A stretch of DNA of 32,076 nt from an uncultured Collinsella sp. (lineage in GTDB: Bacteria > Actinomycetota > Coriobacteriia > Coriobacteriales > Coriobacteriaceae): positions 1 through 32,076 of the forward strand of contig CABRDB010000029.1 of assembly GCA_902469555.1 (NCBI GenBank), in the 5' to 3' direction. The notes under the pieces are model-generated. The model made no database searches and was not told where the DNA came from. It was given only the letters and a program-made list of their open reading frames with translations. This document shows positions 8,154 to 17,010 of this stretch, piece after piece (the first letter of the stretch is position 1; each line of letters begins with the position of its first letter). A program made the translations under genes and the position numbers.

Positions 8154-8717
8154 CTAGACGCGGGAGACGAACTTGCCGTCGCGGGTGTCAACCTTGATGA
8201 CCTCGCCCTCGTTGAGGTACATGGGGACCTGGATGACAGCGCCGGTGTCAATCGTGGCCGGCTTGGTGGAACCCTGGACGGTGTCGCCCTTAAAGCCCGG
8301 GTCGGTCTGGACGATGGTGGTCTCGATGAACATCGGCGGCGTCACGCCCATGAGCTCATCGTCGGCGAAGAGCAGCTGGCAGATGTCGTTCTCGCGCAGC
8401 CACTTGGAGTTCTCGCCCACCATGTCCTCGGGAACGGGAACCTGCTCATAGGTCTCGTTGTCCATGAAGATGTAGTCAGCGCCATCGTTGTAGAGGTACT
8501 GGAACTCACGGGTGGTGAGCATGACGCTCTCGAACTTGGTGCCGGCGTTGCAGGTGTTCTCGACGACGCGGCCGCTCTTGATGTCGCGGGTCTTGTAGCG
8601 CACAAACGCGCCACCCTTGCCCGGCTTGACATGCTGGAACTCGACGATGGTGTAGACCTTGTCCTTAATGCGGAGACCGAGGCCGTTCTTGAAGTCGGCG
8701 GTAGAAATGGTAGGCAT
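8154..8717 (-). CDS. Elongation factor P
   Basis: A 187-aa protein with three beta-barrel domains that enters the ribosomal E site and relieves stalling at polyproline stretches. The N-terminal KOW-like domain carries the loop HVKPGKGGAF, where the Lys of PGKG is the usual modification position. The C-terminal end GAVIQVPMYLNEGEVIKVDTRDGKFVSR is the typical OB domain. The start is ATG 8717, preceded by AAAGG; an upstream in-frame ATG would add 11 residues unlike the family. It is the first gene of the seven-gene operon, with a TATAAT box about 60 bases upstream. Confidence 0.96.
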   Translation of the reverse strand: MPTISTADFKNGLGLRIKDKVYTIVEFQHVKPGKGGAFVRYKTRDIKSGRVVENTCNAGTKFESVMLTTREFQYLYNDGADYIFMDNETYEQVPVPEDMVGENSKWLRENDICQLLFADDELMGVTPPMFIETTIVQTDPGFKGDTVQGSTKPATIDTGAVIQVPMYLNEGEVIKVDTRDGKFVSRV

Positions 8718-8774
8718 AGCGACCTTTCTTGTTATGGGCAGAACGCACAAGCGTCCAAATTACATACGACCGAA

Positions 8775-8780
8775 ATTATA
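8775..8780 (-). promoter_or_regulatory. -10 box of the efp operon promoter
   Basis: A perfect TATAAT on the minus strand, 58 bases before the efp start and just after the pepQ terminator. The -35 region is poor (GCTGCA at a 17-base spacing). It is the only good promoter element before the seven-gene efp-recN run. Confidence 0.6.
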
Positions 8781-8812
8781 CACTTGCAGACGGCGCCTGC
8801 AGCGAGCGCATA

Positions 8813-8854
8813 AAAAGAGAACGCGGGGCGCCCGAATTGCTCCGGACGCCCCGC
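8813..8854 (-). terminator. Terminator after the Xaa-Pro peptidase gene
   Basis: GCGGGGCG at 8823-8830 pairs with CGCCCCGC at 8847-8854, with three more inner base pairs. On the minus strand the stem is followed by TTCTCTTTTT. It starts 22 bases after the peptidase stop codon and separates that gene from the efp operon. Confidence 0.8.
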
Positions 8855-8876
8855 CCCAAAAATCTATCGAAATGGG

Positions 8877-10007
8877 CTAGCAATCGATGACGTGCAGGTC
8901 GTGCGGGGTCTTGGTGAAGGGCTCGTAGCCGTTCTCGGTGACCACGCCGTAGTCCTCCAGACGCACGCCACCCACACCGGGCAGATACACGCCGGGCTCC
9001 ATGGTGATAACCGAGCCGACCTCGATGCTGTTCTTGCTGCGGTTGAAGTTGGGCAGCTCGTGGATGTCGATACCAACGCCGTGGCCCAGGCCATGGTTGT
9101 AGTAATCGCCATAACCGGCATCGCCGATGATCTTCTTGGAAAGCTTAAAAATGTCGTTGCCCTCGACGCCCGGATGGATGGCAGCGACGCACTCCTCGTG
9201 CGTACGGCGCACGAGCGCGTACAGGTCAAGCTGCTCCTGGGTAGGCTCGCCCATCACGACGGTGCGCGTCATGTCGGAACGATAATCGCAGTAGCCCGCG
9301 CCGTAATCCATGAGGACGAAGTCGCCCTTCTCGATGACACGGTCACTCGGTACGGCATGCGGGTTGGCGGTGTTGGGGCCGCTCGCCACAATGGAGCCGA
9401 AGGCCAGGCTGTCGGCGCCGTTGGCGAACATAAAGTTCTCGAGCTCGTTGCGAACCTGCTTCTCGGTCATACCGGGCTTAATAAAGCCGAGCATATGCTG
9501 GAAGGCGGCATCGGTGATCGACTGCGCATGGCGCATGAGCTCGATCTCCTCGGCGTCCTTGATGGCGCGCATCTTGCGAATGTCGTCATGCATCAGCGGC
9601 AACATGCAGGCGACGGAACGGTCCTCCAGACCACGCTGAATACCCTGGTAGAAGTTGATTTGCATGTCGTCCTCGACAGCGCAGACGCGGCACTTGTTGG
9701 CCGCGATCTTGCCGGCGACCCAACCGGGGATGGTGCCCTCGTCCATGTCGTAGACCCAGGGGCTGTCGGCGGGCGTGTTCTCCTCAAAGCTGTTGAGGTA
9801 GCGCGAGTCGGTATGGAACAGGCACTGGTCAGCCGTAATAAACGCCGCGTGCGGGAACTCGAAGGTGTAGTCGAAGACGCCCTTCACGCCCGTGAGCCAA
9901 CGAAGATTGGCCTCATCGCGTACCACGATAGCGTCGTAACCGCGCACGACCATCAGGGCACGGACACGTTCGATACGACCGGCAGGACCGGCAGCAAACT
10001 CAGACAT
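8877..10007 (-). CDS. Xaa-Pro aminopeptidase/dipeptidase (M24)
   Basis: A 376-aa metallopeptidase that removes N-terminal residues next to proline or cleaves X-Pro dipeptides. An N-terminal creatinase-like domain (residues about 10-145) precedes the pita-bread catalytic domain. The metal ligands are visible: the two Asp in [17 protein letters not shown], the His in GLGHGVG and the two Glu in [10 protein letters not shown] and GGVRLEDYG. There is no signal peptide, so it is cytosolic. The start ATG 10007 has AAAGGA upstream. In many Gram-positives a PepQ/YqhT-type gene sits directly before efp, as here, though a terminator separates the two. Confidence 0.94.
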   Translation of the reverse strand: MSEFAAGPAGRIERVRALMVVRGYDAIVVRDEANLRWLTGVKGVFDYTFEFPHAAFITADQCLFHTDSRYLNSFEENTPADSPWVYDMDEGTIPGWVAGKIAANKCRVCAVEDDMQINFYQGIQRGLEDRSVACMLPLMHDDIRKMRAIKDAEEIELMRHAQSITDAAFQHMLGFIKPGMTEKQVRNELENFMFANGADSLAFGSIVASGPNTANPHAVPSDRVIEKGDFVLMDYGAGYCDYRSDMTRTVVMGEPTQEQLDLYALVRRTHEECVAAIHPGVEGNDIFKLSKKIIGDAGYGDYYNHGLGHGVGIDIHELPNFNRSKNSIEVGSVITMEPGVYLPGVGGVRLEDYGVVTENGYEPFTKTPHDLHVIDC

Positions 10008-10030
10008 GCAGATTCCTTTCTTATTGTCTC

Positions 10031-10102
10031 AAAAAGTGCGGGACGGGTCTCAACCGAACGTCGGAATCGCATACGAACCGCAACCGATTGGAAACCCGTC
10101 CC
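10031..10102 (-). terminator. Long-loop terminator between the aroK operon and the peptidase gene
   Basis: GGGACGGGT at 10040-10048 pairs perfectly with ACCCGTCCC at 10094-10102, with a 45-base loop. On the minus strand GCACTTTTTG follows. It lies 38 bases after the AroB-like stop and 24 bases before the peptidase start. A TTGACA hexamer (10128-10133) just upstream leaves open that the hairpin is a leader attenuator of the peptidase gene rather than only the end of the aroK operon. Confidence 0.65.
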
Positions 10103-10139
10103 TCAACATGATACGAAAGACGATGGATGTCAATAAATC

Positions 10140-11249
10140 TTAGAGAAGTTCTTTGCGGGAAGCCAAGTAGGCGTGAGCATGGCGCTCAAGAACCTCGTCC
10201 TCAACACTCGTTAGACGAATGGAGCCGAGCGCTGCGGGCAGCGGCAACATGCTGCGGTTCGAGCGGGCGAACTGCTGCTTGCGGAACTCCTCGATAAACG
10301 CGGTGGGCTCCAGGTCGAAGGCAAGTTCCTCGATGCCAAAGTCCTCCAGGCAGTCATCGACCTCAAAGACGTAATCGATATCAAAGTCGCAGGCATCATG
10401 TGCTAGGCGCGCCTCAAAGCGCATGCCCTCGGACAACAGCTGGTAGGCAGGGACCTGCGAAGCGGCATCGCCCAAGCAGGCGCGCAGGGTGCGCTCCCCC
10501 GTCTTACCAAAATCGAGTGCATGGCGGGCGCTCGGGTTCGTGGCCATCAGTACGTCCTTGCGGGCAGTCTGAGACCACTGGACGGCATTGACGAGTGCAA
10601 CTTCGTCGCCGGCAAGAATCTCGGGGACGGTCTCGGTAAACTGATTCCAGCGGGATTTGCTACTTGAAAGCATGGTGCCAACAAGTACCGCGTAGCCGAG
10701 CTTGAGGTCCTCGGGGTCCGTCTCGCGAACAAGGTCGAGGTCACACACAACCAAGCCCGGTTCGGGACGAAACGCGATAGCGGGAAGCGCATTGGCCGAC
10801 GAGGCGACGAGCGGCTTCATGGTCGTCGCGACCGTGAGCATGGCGTCGAAGGTCGTCGGCAGCAGTGCGCACTCGGTTCGGCCACACCACTGGTTGGCGC
10901 ACCAGCAAACAACCGAGCAGGTCGGGGCATCGCCAACGGCGACAACCAGATCGTCGCAGGTAATGCCGTTGGCAGACAGGGCGCCAAAGATCGCATCGGC
11001 ATCGGCCAGCGTGGCACCAGCAGGCGAAACCTCGAGGAAGAGCTGTGACATGACAAAACCGGCGTCGACCAGCGCATGCTCGACGACCTCACCAAAACGC
11101 TCTGACGTGGCGGTGTTCCAAACGACCATCGCGCGCTTAGGCTTGCCCACGGCCGAGGCAAACATGCGCGACAGTTCATCGAACGCACCCAATCCGACAC
11201 GGACATCGACGCTGCGGTTTTGGAAATTGATCAGTTGACGGCGAATCAT
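10140..11249 (-). CDS. 3-dehydroquinate synthase-like protein lacking catalytic residues
   Basis: A 369-aa protein aligned by order and spacing to AroB, but most signature residues are gone. PTTLLAQVDSSVGGKT is replaced by PTTFDAMLTVATTMKP. The metal-ligand Glu of the GLAE-IK motif is lost in KLGYAVLVG. The GHTFGH pair has become FGKTGER, and the third His site reads LLSEGM. The NAD-binding GGGVVGD is reduced to VAVGDAP. The start is ATG 11249, overlapping the aroK stop as ATGA, so it is coupled to shikimate kinase. By inference it cannot catalyse the AroB reaction and may be a regulatory or scaffolding pseudoenzyme. The frame is intact over its whole length, arguing against a simple decaying pseudogene. 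Confidence 0.75.
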   Translation of the reverse strand: MIRRQLINFQNRSVDVRVGLGAFDELSRMFASAVGKPKRAMVVWNTATSERFGEVVEHALVDAGFVMSQLFLEVSPAGATLADADAIFGALSANGITCDDLVVAVGDAPTCSVVCWCANQWCGRTECALLPTTFDAMLTVATTMKPLVASSANALPAIAFRPEPGLVVCDLDLVRETDPEDLKLGYAVLVGTMLSSSKSRWNQFTETVPEILAGDEVALVNAVQWSQTARKDVLMATNPSARHALDFGKTGERTLRACLGDAASQVPAYQLLSEGMRFEARLAHDACDFDIDYVFEVDDCLEDFGIEELAFDLEPTAFIEEFRKQQFARSNRSMLPLPAALGSIRLTSVEDEVLERHAHAYLASRKELL

Positions 11250-11779
11250 AGCAGCCCACGCTCCAAAAGCATCTCGGCACAAAGGTAGGAAACGTCCTCG
11301 AAGGACTTGTTGCGAATATCAAGGGTAAGGTCGGCGGCCTGGCGATACAGCGGACGGCGATGCTCAAACAGGCGCGCAGCATGCTCGGGCGAACGGAAAT
11401 CGGGGCGCGTGTCGGACCGACGAATCTGTCGAATCGAATCCTCGAAGTCGCCCTCGAGGTACACGCACGTACCCATTTCGTGCATCAGTTCAATATTCAC
11501 CGGCGTTTCGACGATACCGCCCCCGCACGAAACCAACAGGCTGCGCTCGCTTTGGAGCGAACGGAGCGCCGAGGTCTCGAGCTCGCGAAAACGATCCTCG
11601 CCCTCGGTCTCAAAAATCTCGGTTACCGACTTGCCGCAACGGCGCACGACCAGACGGTCGGTATCGATAAAACGCCGCTTGAACATGGTGCCCACGTTGC
11701 GCGCAAGCGTCGACTTGCCCGCGCCCAAAAAGCCGATAAAGAAGATATGGTCGCAGCCGTGTTTGATGTGCTGGGACAT
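11246..11779 (-). CDS. Shikimate kinase
   Basis: A 177-aa P-loop kinase that phosphorylates shikimate at O-3. All motifs are present: Walker A GFLGAGKS, the shikimate-binding Asp in IDTDRLV, the FRELET arginine, SCGGGIV, the lid arginine region RRSDTRPDF and the adenine-binding EHRRPLYRQ. The start is ATG 11779, with GAGGAATAGG upstream overlapping the yqeG stop; an in-frame TTG at 11800 is less likely. It lies in the alaS operon between yqeG and the AroB-like gene. Confidence 0.93.
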   Translation of the reverse strand: MSQHIKHGCDHIFFIGFLGAGKSTLARNVGTMFKRRFIDTDRLVVRRCGKSVTEIFETEGEDRFRELETSALRSLQSERSLLVSCGGGIVETPVNIELMHEMGTCVYLEGDFEDSIRQIRRSDTRPDFRSPEHAARLFEHRRPLYRQAADLTLDIRNKSFEDVSYLCAEMLLERGLL

Positions 11780-11787
11780 GACGAGAC

Positions 11788-12285
11788 CTATTCCTCGCAA
11801 GGAAGGTCGCGCAGGGCCCGGCGCTCAAAGATACGGAAGATCTGCGTATACCACAGGTCCTGCGTCGCCTGCGGCTTTACCAGGATGGTATCGACGCCGG
11901 CGAAGTTGCCGCTCCACACGTCCGTGTAGAGCTGATCACCGATCAGCACCGCCTCGTCAGCCGTGGCGCCGAGGCGCTTAAGACCCGCCTTGAGGGCAAA
12001 CGGCGCCGGCTTCATGGCATGGCTGATGGCCTCGAGTCCCAGCTCGCGTGCTGATGCCATGACCTGGTCGCGATGCCAGTTGTTGGACACCATGCACAGC
12101 TTAAAGCCTTTGGCGCGGGCGGTATCGAGCCAAGCGGAAACCGCGGCGGGAACCTGCTCGGTGTCGCGCGGCACCAGGGTGTTATCGCGATCGAGCAGAA
12201 TGGCGCGTTTGCCGTCGGCCCAAAGGGTATCAAGGTCGATGCGATCGACCGAGGCAACGTAACGTTTGGGGCTAAAAATCCTCAT
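11788..12285 (-). CDS. YqeG-family HAD phosphatase
   Basis: A 165-aa HAD-superfamily IIIA phosphatase. The nucleophile motif LLDRDNTLV has the DxDxT form. Motif II is MVSNN, motif III the KPAP lysine, and motif IV IGDQLYTDVWSGN. The family motif KRYVASVDRIDL opens the protein, as in YqeG homologues. The substrate is unknown; homologues are often near aroE/aroK or ribosome-assembly genes. The start ATG 12285 follows the mltG stop by one base. The frame is open further upstream but that part is antisense-like coding without family similarity. Confidence 0.9.
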   Translation of the reverse strand: MRIFSPKRYVASVDRIDLDTLWADGKRAILLDRDNTLVPRDTEQVPAAVSAWLDTARAKGFKLCMVSNNWHRDQVMASARELGLEAISHAMKPAPFALKAGLKRLGATADEAVLIGDQLYTDVWSGNFAGVDTILVKPQATQDLWYTQIFRIFERRALRDLPCEE

Positions 12286-12286
12286 G

Positions 12287-13720
12287 CTAATTCCAAGACT
12301 GTTGATGCTCTTCGTAGGTTTGCGAGAAGTACTCCTCGTCCTGCGTAATGTAGAAATACAGGTCATCGGAGTCGGTCGGCTCAAGCGTGGCCTTGAGTGC
12401 CTCGAGCGACGGAGAGCAGATGGGCGTGGGCGGCAGGCCCTCGTGCTTATAGGTGTTATACGGACTATCGCTCTGCAGGTCGTCGGCGGTAACCTCGCCA
12501 CCGGTGACATACATCATGGTCGCATCGCTGTTGAGATAGCGCAGACCATCGAGCTTGCCGGCAAGACGGTTGTAGAAGACCGAGGCCACGTGCGCGCGCT
12601 GGTCGGCGTTGAGGCCCTCGCGCTCAACGATAGAGGCCAAGTTGACGATGTCGTAGTCGGACATCTCCACACCGTAGCGTTCCTTGATCTTGGCTTCGCA
12701 GCTCGCAAAGTCAAGCGACTTGTACTCGGTCTTAAACTGATCGAGCATAGCGCGAATCACGCCATCGGCCGTCGGCAAATCACCCAACGAATAGGTCTTG
12801 GGGAACAAGAAACCCTCGAGCGAATCGTTGGCGGCGCCCTTAAGGAAGCTATAGTCGTCCACGTAGTTGGAGGCCTTGGCCTGGTTGAGGAAGTCTTCCT
12901 TAGAGATGCTGTCGTAGGCCTGGGCCACACGGTCGGCGACTTGATCGACCGTCAGGCCCTCAGGGATAGTCAGCGCACTGGAGCCCGCGTTGGGGCCTTC
13001 CATGAGCTGCTGAACAACCTTGGTCGCATCCATGAGTGTGGTGAACGAATAATCACCGGGCCTGAGCGACATATCGGCGTTGAGCTTTTTCACCGCCGCA
13101 TAGTAATCCTTGGGATTTTCTACGATATGGTTCTCGGAGAGAATCGAGGCGATCGTATCGCCTGAAGCACCATCGGGAATGGTCACCGTAACCTGCTGAC
13201 CAGCCGTGACCTTCGTATCCTCACCGGCAAAGAAGCCCTTGACGGCCGGCACGACAAAGAAAGCGATCGCAGCAAGCGCGAGCACCGCCACCACAACGCC
13301 GATAATCATAGGCACCGGGGAGCTTTTCTTTTGAGCACCGCGACGAGCATGCGTGTTGTAGCTCGAGCGGGTCGCCGGAGCAACGCCATGCGAACCGCGA
13401 GCGTGATGCGAATGCGATTGAGGGACCTGAGTTCGCTGGGTAGGTGCCTGCTGCTTAAAGCGGGTACCGCCTGCAGGCTGGGCCGTACGAGCAGTGGGCT
13501 GTTGAGCCGCGTGAGAAGCCGAATGCTGAACCGAACGAGCAGAAGGCTGCTGACCCGTCCGTTGAACAGGTTGGGCCGAATGAGAGAAGGACTGCACCGA
13601 GCGCGCGGCAGACTGAGCTGCGCGCTGCGTCGGCTGTGCCGGACGCTGGCCAGGCTGGGCAGGGCGCGACGCCGGCTGCCGTGTACGATTCTGCTGGCGC
13701 GGATCGGAAGCGCTAGACAT
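12287..13720 (-). CDS. Endolytic transglycosylase MltG
   Basis: A 477-aa membrane-anchored lytic transglycosylase that cuts nascent peptidoglycan strands. A cytoplasmic N-terminal tail of about 136 residues is low-complexity and rich in Gln, Pro, Ala, Ser and Arg. One membrane segment (residues about 137-160) is followed by the extracellular YceG domain with the catalytic Glu in NLASIVEREG and the SDATMMYV and SPYNTYKHEGLPPTPI signatures. The start is ATG 13720, inside the last codons of ruvX (8-base overlap). The order alaS-ruvX-mltG matches that in many actinobacteria. Confidence 0.94.
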   Translation of the reverse strand: MSSASDPRQQNRTRQPASRPAQPGQRPAQPTQRAAQSAARSVQSFSHSAQPVQRTGQQPSARSVQHSASHAAQQPTARTAQPAGGTRFKQQAPTQRTQVPQSHSHHARGSHGVAPATRSSYNTHARRGAQKKSSPVPMIIGVVVAVLALAAIAFFVVPAVKGFFAGEDTKVTAGQQVTVTIPDGASGDTIASILSENHIVENPKDYYAAVKKLNADMSLRPGDYSFTTLMDATKVVQQLMEGPNAGSSALTIPEGLTVDQVADRVAQAYDSISKEDFLNQAKASNYVDDYSFLKGAANDSLEGFLFPKTYSLGDLPTADGVIRAMLDQFKTEYKSLDFASCEAKIKERYGVEMSDYDIVNLASIVEREGLNADQRAHVASVFYNRLAGKLDGLRYLNSDATMMYVTGGEVTADDLQSDSPYNTYKHEGLPPTPICSPSLEALKATLEPTDSDDLYFYITQDEEYFSQTYEEHQQSWN

Positions 13721-14141
13721 GCGAAACCTCCTCGTTTTTACGATCGAGCCACGTCTGCAAAAACAGGCTGGCGGCAATCATGTCGATCTTGCCCCTCATC
13801 TGCTTTTCGTTGAGGCCCTGCTCGCGCAGGATACGCTTGGCCTCTTGCGAAGACAGACGTTCGTCCTCAAACTCCAGCGGAAGATCGAGCTCGTCGGCAA
13901 TCTTTTGCGCCACGGCGGCAACGCGCTCGGCCTGGGGGCCGGGCTCACCGGCCATGGTCAGGGGGCGTCCGCTTACCAGGATGTCGGGCTCATAGTCCTC
14001 AACCAGGTAGCGGAACGTCTTGGCCATACCGGTGACCTCGGCAGCCGGAAGCACCTTGACAGGCATCGCCATCTTGCCATCACGGCTCGAGACGGCGATG
14101 CCAATCCTGGTCTCCCCTATGTCCAGCGCGAGCGCAACCAC
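13713..14141 (-). CDS. Holliday junction resolvase-like protein RuvX (YqgF)
   Basis: A 142-aa RNase H-fold nuclease. The motif LDIGETRIGIA carries the first catalytic Asp, FEDERLSS the Glu, and KIDMIAASLFLQTWL the last Asp. Homologues process the 5' end of 16S rRNA precursor or resolve branched DNA. The start is GTG 14141, with AAGAAG upstream; it lies 17 bases after the alaS stop, and the 3' end overlaps mltG. Confidence 0.94.
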   Translation of the reverse strand: MVALALDIGETRIGIAVSSRDGKMAMPVKVLPAAEVTGMAKTFRYLVEDYEPDILVSGRPLTMAGEPGPQAERVAAVAQKIADELDLPLEFEDERLSSQEAKRILREQGLNEKQMRGKIDMIAASLFLQTWLDRKNEEVSHV

Positions 14142-14158
14142 AGCGACTTCTTAGATTC

Positions 14159-16816
14159 TTAGGCGCCGAGCGCGGTCTTAGCGGCCGCGAGGGCATCGGC
14201 GATGCCGGCAGCATTCTTGCCACCGGCCTGGGCCATGTTGGGACGACCGCCACCGCGACCGTCGACCAGACCCGCGATCTGCTTGATCACGTTACCGGCG
14301 TGGAAACCGGCCTTGACGGCGTCATCGGAGCCGGCAGCGAGCAGGGTCGGAGTGCCCTTCTCAGTCACGCTGGCGACGACACAAGCGACAGGGCCGGCGA
14401 CCTTCTGATGCACGGTATCCCATACGTTGCGCAGGTCGGCAGCCTCAAGGCCCTGGAGCTCAGCGACAACGAGCTTATAGCCGTCGAGCTCGACGGCGCC
14501 CTCGATGGCGCTGGAGATGGCGTCGGAGGAGCCACCGGTCAGAGCCTTTTTGAGCTTGTTGGACGTCTCGCGCAGCTCAGCCTGCAGGTTCTCCACGCGG
14601 GCGGGAACCTCGTCGACGCGGCACTTGAGCGCAGCGGCGGCGGCGTCAACGAGCGCCAGGCGGTCGGCCATGTAGTCGAGGGCACCCTTAGAGGTCACGG
14701 CCTCGATACGGCGGACATTGGAGCCCGTGGAGGACTCGGAAATGATCTTGAACAGACCAATCTCTGCGGTATTGGCGGCATGGGTGCCACCACAGAGCTC
14801 GCGGGAGAACGGCTGGTCCTCAGCGCCCACGGAGACGACGCGGACGACATCGCCGTACTTCTCTCCAAACAGAGCGACAGCGCCGGCAGCCTTAGCCTCG
14901 TCGATGCCCATGACACGGGTCACGACCGGCTTGGAAGCGAAGATCTGCTGGTTGACCAGGTCCTCGACAGCCTTGAGCTGCTCGGAGGACAGGGCCTCGA
15001 AGTGCGTGAAGTCAAAGCGTAGGTGCTCGGGCGTCACCAGCGAGCCGGCCTGGGAGACGTGCTCGCCCAGGACCTGCTTAAGGGCAGCGTCGAGCAGGTG
15101 CGTGGCGGTGTGGTTGCGGCGCAGGAAGCCACGGCGCTCGGCGTCGAGCGCGGCGGTAACAGCGGCACCGACAGCCAGCGTGCCCTCGGCAACGTGCGCG
15201 ACGTGGGCATACAGGCCGTTGTGGTTCTTGGTGTCGGCAACGGTCAGAACAACGCCCTCGGCGGAAAGCTTGCCGGCATCGCCCTGCTGGCCACCCATCT
15301 CGGCATAGAACGGGGTGCGGTCGAGCACAACCTCGACATCCTCGCCGGCGGCAGCGGACTCGACGGACTCGCCGTTGCGCACGATGGCGACAACCTTGGC
15401 GCCCTCGATCACATCGTTGTCATAGCCGTCGAACTCGGTCGCTGCGACCTTGTCCGAAAGCTCGACCCACACGTCGTTGAAGCTGCCCCAGGCGTCGCCC
15501 TTGGCATTGGCGCGGGCGCGGGCCTTCTGGTCCTCCATGCAGGCAGTGAAGCCGTCCATATCGACGTCGTGGCCAGCGGTGCCGGCGATCTCGACGGTCA
15601 GATCGATGGGGAAACCAAAGGTGTCGTGCAGTTTAAAGGCGACATCGCCCGAAAGCACGGCGCCCTCGGCAAGCGCTGCCAGGGCCTCGTCCAGATAGAC
15701 GCGGCCGTTGTCGAGCGTCGTGGAGAAGCGCTCCTCCTCGGAGGCGACGATACCCTTGACGAGCGCGACATTCTTGAGCAGCTCGGGATAAGCCTCACCC
15801 ATCTGAGCGTTAACCTCGTCGATGAACTTGGTCAGGAAGGCGCCCTCGATGCCCAGCAGGCGACCGTGGAACACGGCACGACGGAGCAGGCGGCGAAGGA
15901 CGTACTCGCGACCCTCGTTACCGGGAAGGATGCCGTCCGAGATCATAAAGTCGACGGCACGGGAGTGGTCGGCGATGATACGCAGGGAGCGGCTGGCGCC
16001 AGAGTAATCGTCGGCGTCATAGGTCTTGCCGCTAATCTTCTCGCCCAGCTTGATGAGGTGCTGCATCAGATCGCCGTCGTAGTTGGCGGTCTTGTGCTGC
16101 ATGATGGCGGCCATGCGCTCCAGGCCCATGCCCGTATCGAGGTTGCGGTGCGGCAGCTCCGGCATGGAGCCGTCCTCCTGGCGGTCGTACTGGGTAAAGA
16201 CGAGGTTCCAGAACTCCAGGAAGCGGTCGCAGTCGCAGCCAGGCTTGCAGTCGGGGCTGCCGCAGCCGACCTCCTCGCCCATGTCAAAGTAGATCTCGGA
16301 GCACGGACCGCAGGGACCGGTGGGGCCAGCGGCCCAGAAGTTATCGTCCTCGCCCAGGCGGGAGATGTGGTCCTCAGCAACGCCCAGAGAACGCCACACG
16401 TCGTGGGTCTCGTCGTCCTCGGTAAAGACGGTGAAGTACAGGCGGTCGAGCGGCAGCTTGAACTCCTTGGTGATGAGCTCAAAGGCCCAGGCGCAAGCCT
16501 GCTGCTTGGAGACGCCGCCAAAGGAGAAGTCGCCGAGCATCTCAAAGAAGGACAGGTGACGGCCGTCCTCGCCGATGCAATCGATGTCGTTGGTGCGGAC
16601 GCACTTCTGGCAGGAGATAGCGCCGATCTCCTTCATGGTCTTCTTGCCCTGGTAGTACTCCTTAAACTGGTTCATGCCGGCGTTGGCAAGCAGCAGCGAA
16701 GGATCGTCAGGGACGAGGGACGAAGAAGGATAGAGCTTAAGACCGCGCTCCTCAAAGAAGTTGAGGAACTTGGAGCGAATCTCGGCCGTAGTCATTGACG
16801 GGTAGTCAGCACTCAT
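14159..16816 (-). CDS. Alanyl-tRNA synthetase
   Basis: An 885-aa class II synthetase. The catalytic domain opens with TTAEIRSKFLNFFEERG and includes a Cys-rich insert (GCGSPDCKPGCDCDRF) seen in some bacterial AlaRS. The editing domain has HTATH and CGGTH metal-binding motifs, and the C-Ala domain ends with RGGGRPNMAQAGG. The start is ATG 16816, with GGAG nine bases upstream; an in-frame upstream extension lacks similarity. It is the first gene of the alaS-ruvX-mltG-yqeG-aroK operon and has a good promoter. Confidence 0.97.
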   Translation of the reverse strand: MSADYPSMTTAEIRSKFLNFFEERGLKLYPSSSLVPDDPSLLLANAGMNQFKEYYQGKKTMKEIGAISCQKCVRTNDIDCIGEDGRHLSFFEMLGDFSFGGVSKQQACAWAFELITKEFKLPLDRLYFTVFTEDDETHDVWRSLGVAEDHISRLGEDDNFWAAGPTGPCGPCSEIYFDMGEEVGCGSPDCKPGCDCDRFLEFWNLVFTQYDRQEDGSMPELPHRNLDTGMGLERMAAIMQHKTANYDGDLMQHLIKLGEKISGKTYDADDYSGASRSLRIIADHSRAVDFMISDGILPGNEGREYVLRRLLRRAVFHGRLLGIEGAFLTKFIDEVNAQMGEAYPELLKNVALVKGIVASEEERFSTTLDNGRVYLDEALAALAEGAVLSGDVAFKLHDTFGFPIDLTVEIAGTAGHDVDMDGFTACMEDQKARARANAKGDAWGSFNDVWVELSDKVAATEFDGYDNDVIEGAKVVAIVRNGESVESAAAGEDVEVVLDRTPFYAEMGGQQGDAGKLSAEGVVLTVADTKNHNGLYAHVAHVAEGTLAVGAAVTAALDAERRGFLRRNHTATHLLDAALKQVLGEHVSQAGSLVTPEHLRFDFTHFEALSSEQLKAVEDLVNQQIFASKPVVTRVMGIDEAKAAGAVALFGEKYGDVVRVVSVGAEDQPFSRELCGGTHAANTAEIGLFKIISESSTGSNVRRIEAVTSKGALDYMADRLALVDAAAAALKCRVDEVPARVENLQAELRETSNKLKKALTGGSSDAISSAIEGAVELDGYKLVVAELQGLEAADLRNVWDTVHQKVAGPVACVVASVTEKGTPTLLAAGSDDAVKAGFHAGNVIKQIAGLVDGRGGGRPNMAQAGGKNAAGIADALAAAKTALGA

Positions 16817-16862
16817 AGAGGGAATCTCCTCGGTTTCACATCGAAACAGTTCAAACGTAACG

Positions 16863-16890
16863 ATATTACCATCCCGCCGCGCCTGTGCAA
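16863..16890 (-). promoter_or_regulatory. Promoter of the alaS operon
   Basis: On the minus strand TTGCAC (16885-16890) and TAATAT (16863-16868) are separated by 16 bases. The predicted transcript start is about 40 bases before the alaS ATG. The first bases of the -35 box overlap the T-run of the upstream terminator. Confidence 0.7.
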
Positions 16891-16918
16891 AAAAGAGGGT
16901 CGCCAAACAGCGACCCTC
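16889..16918 (-). terminator. Terminator of the sigma factor/permease operon
   Basis: GAGGGTCGC at 16895-16903 pairs perfectly with GCGACCCTC at 16910-16918 around six bases, followed on the minus strand by six T residues. There is no earlier minus-strand terminator after the permease stop at 17257, so the transcript should run antisense through the small plus-strand gene and end here. Confidence 0.88.
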
Positions 16919-17010
16919 CAGCGAAAGTGCACGTTATTTAGTACTGCGCGATCCTTTGAAAAAGGACTGCTGAATAATTGCATATAAGATTCACCCGGAA
17001 GGAGCGATCG

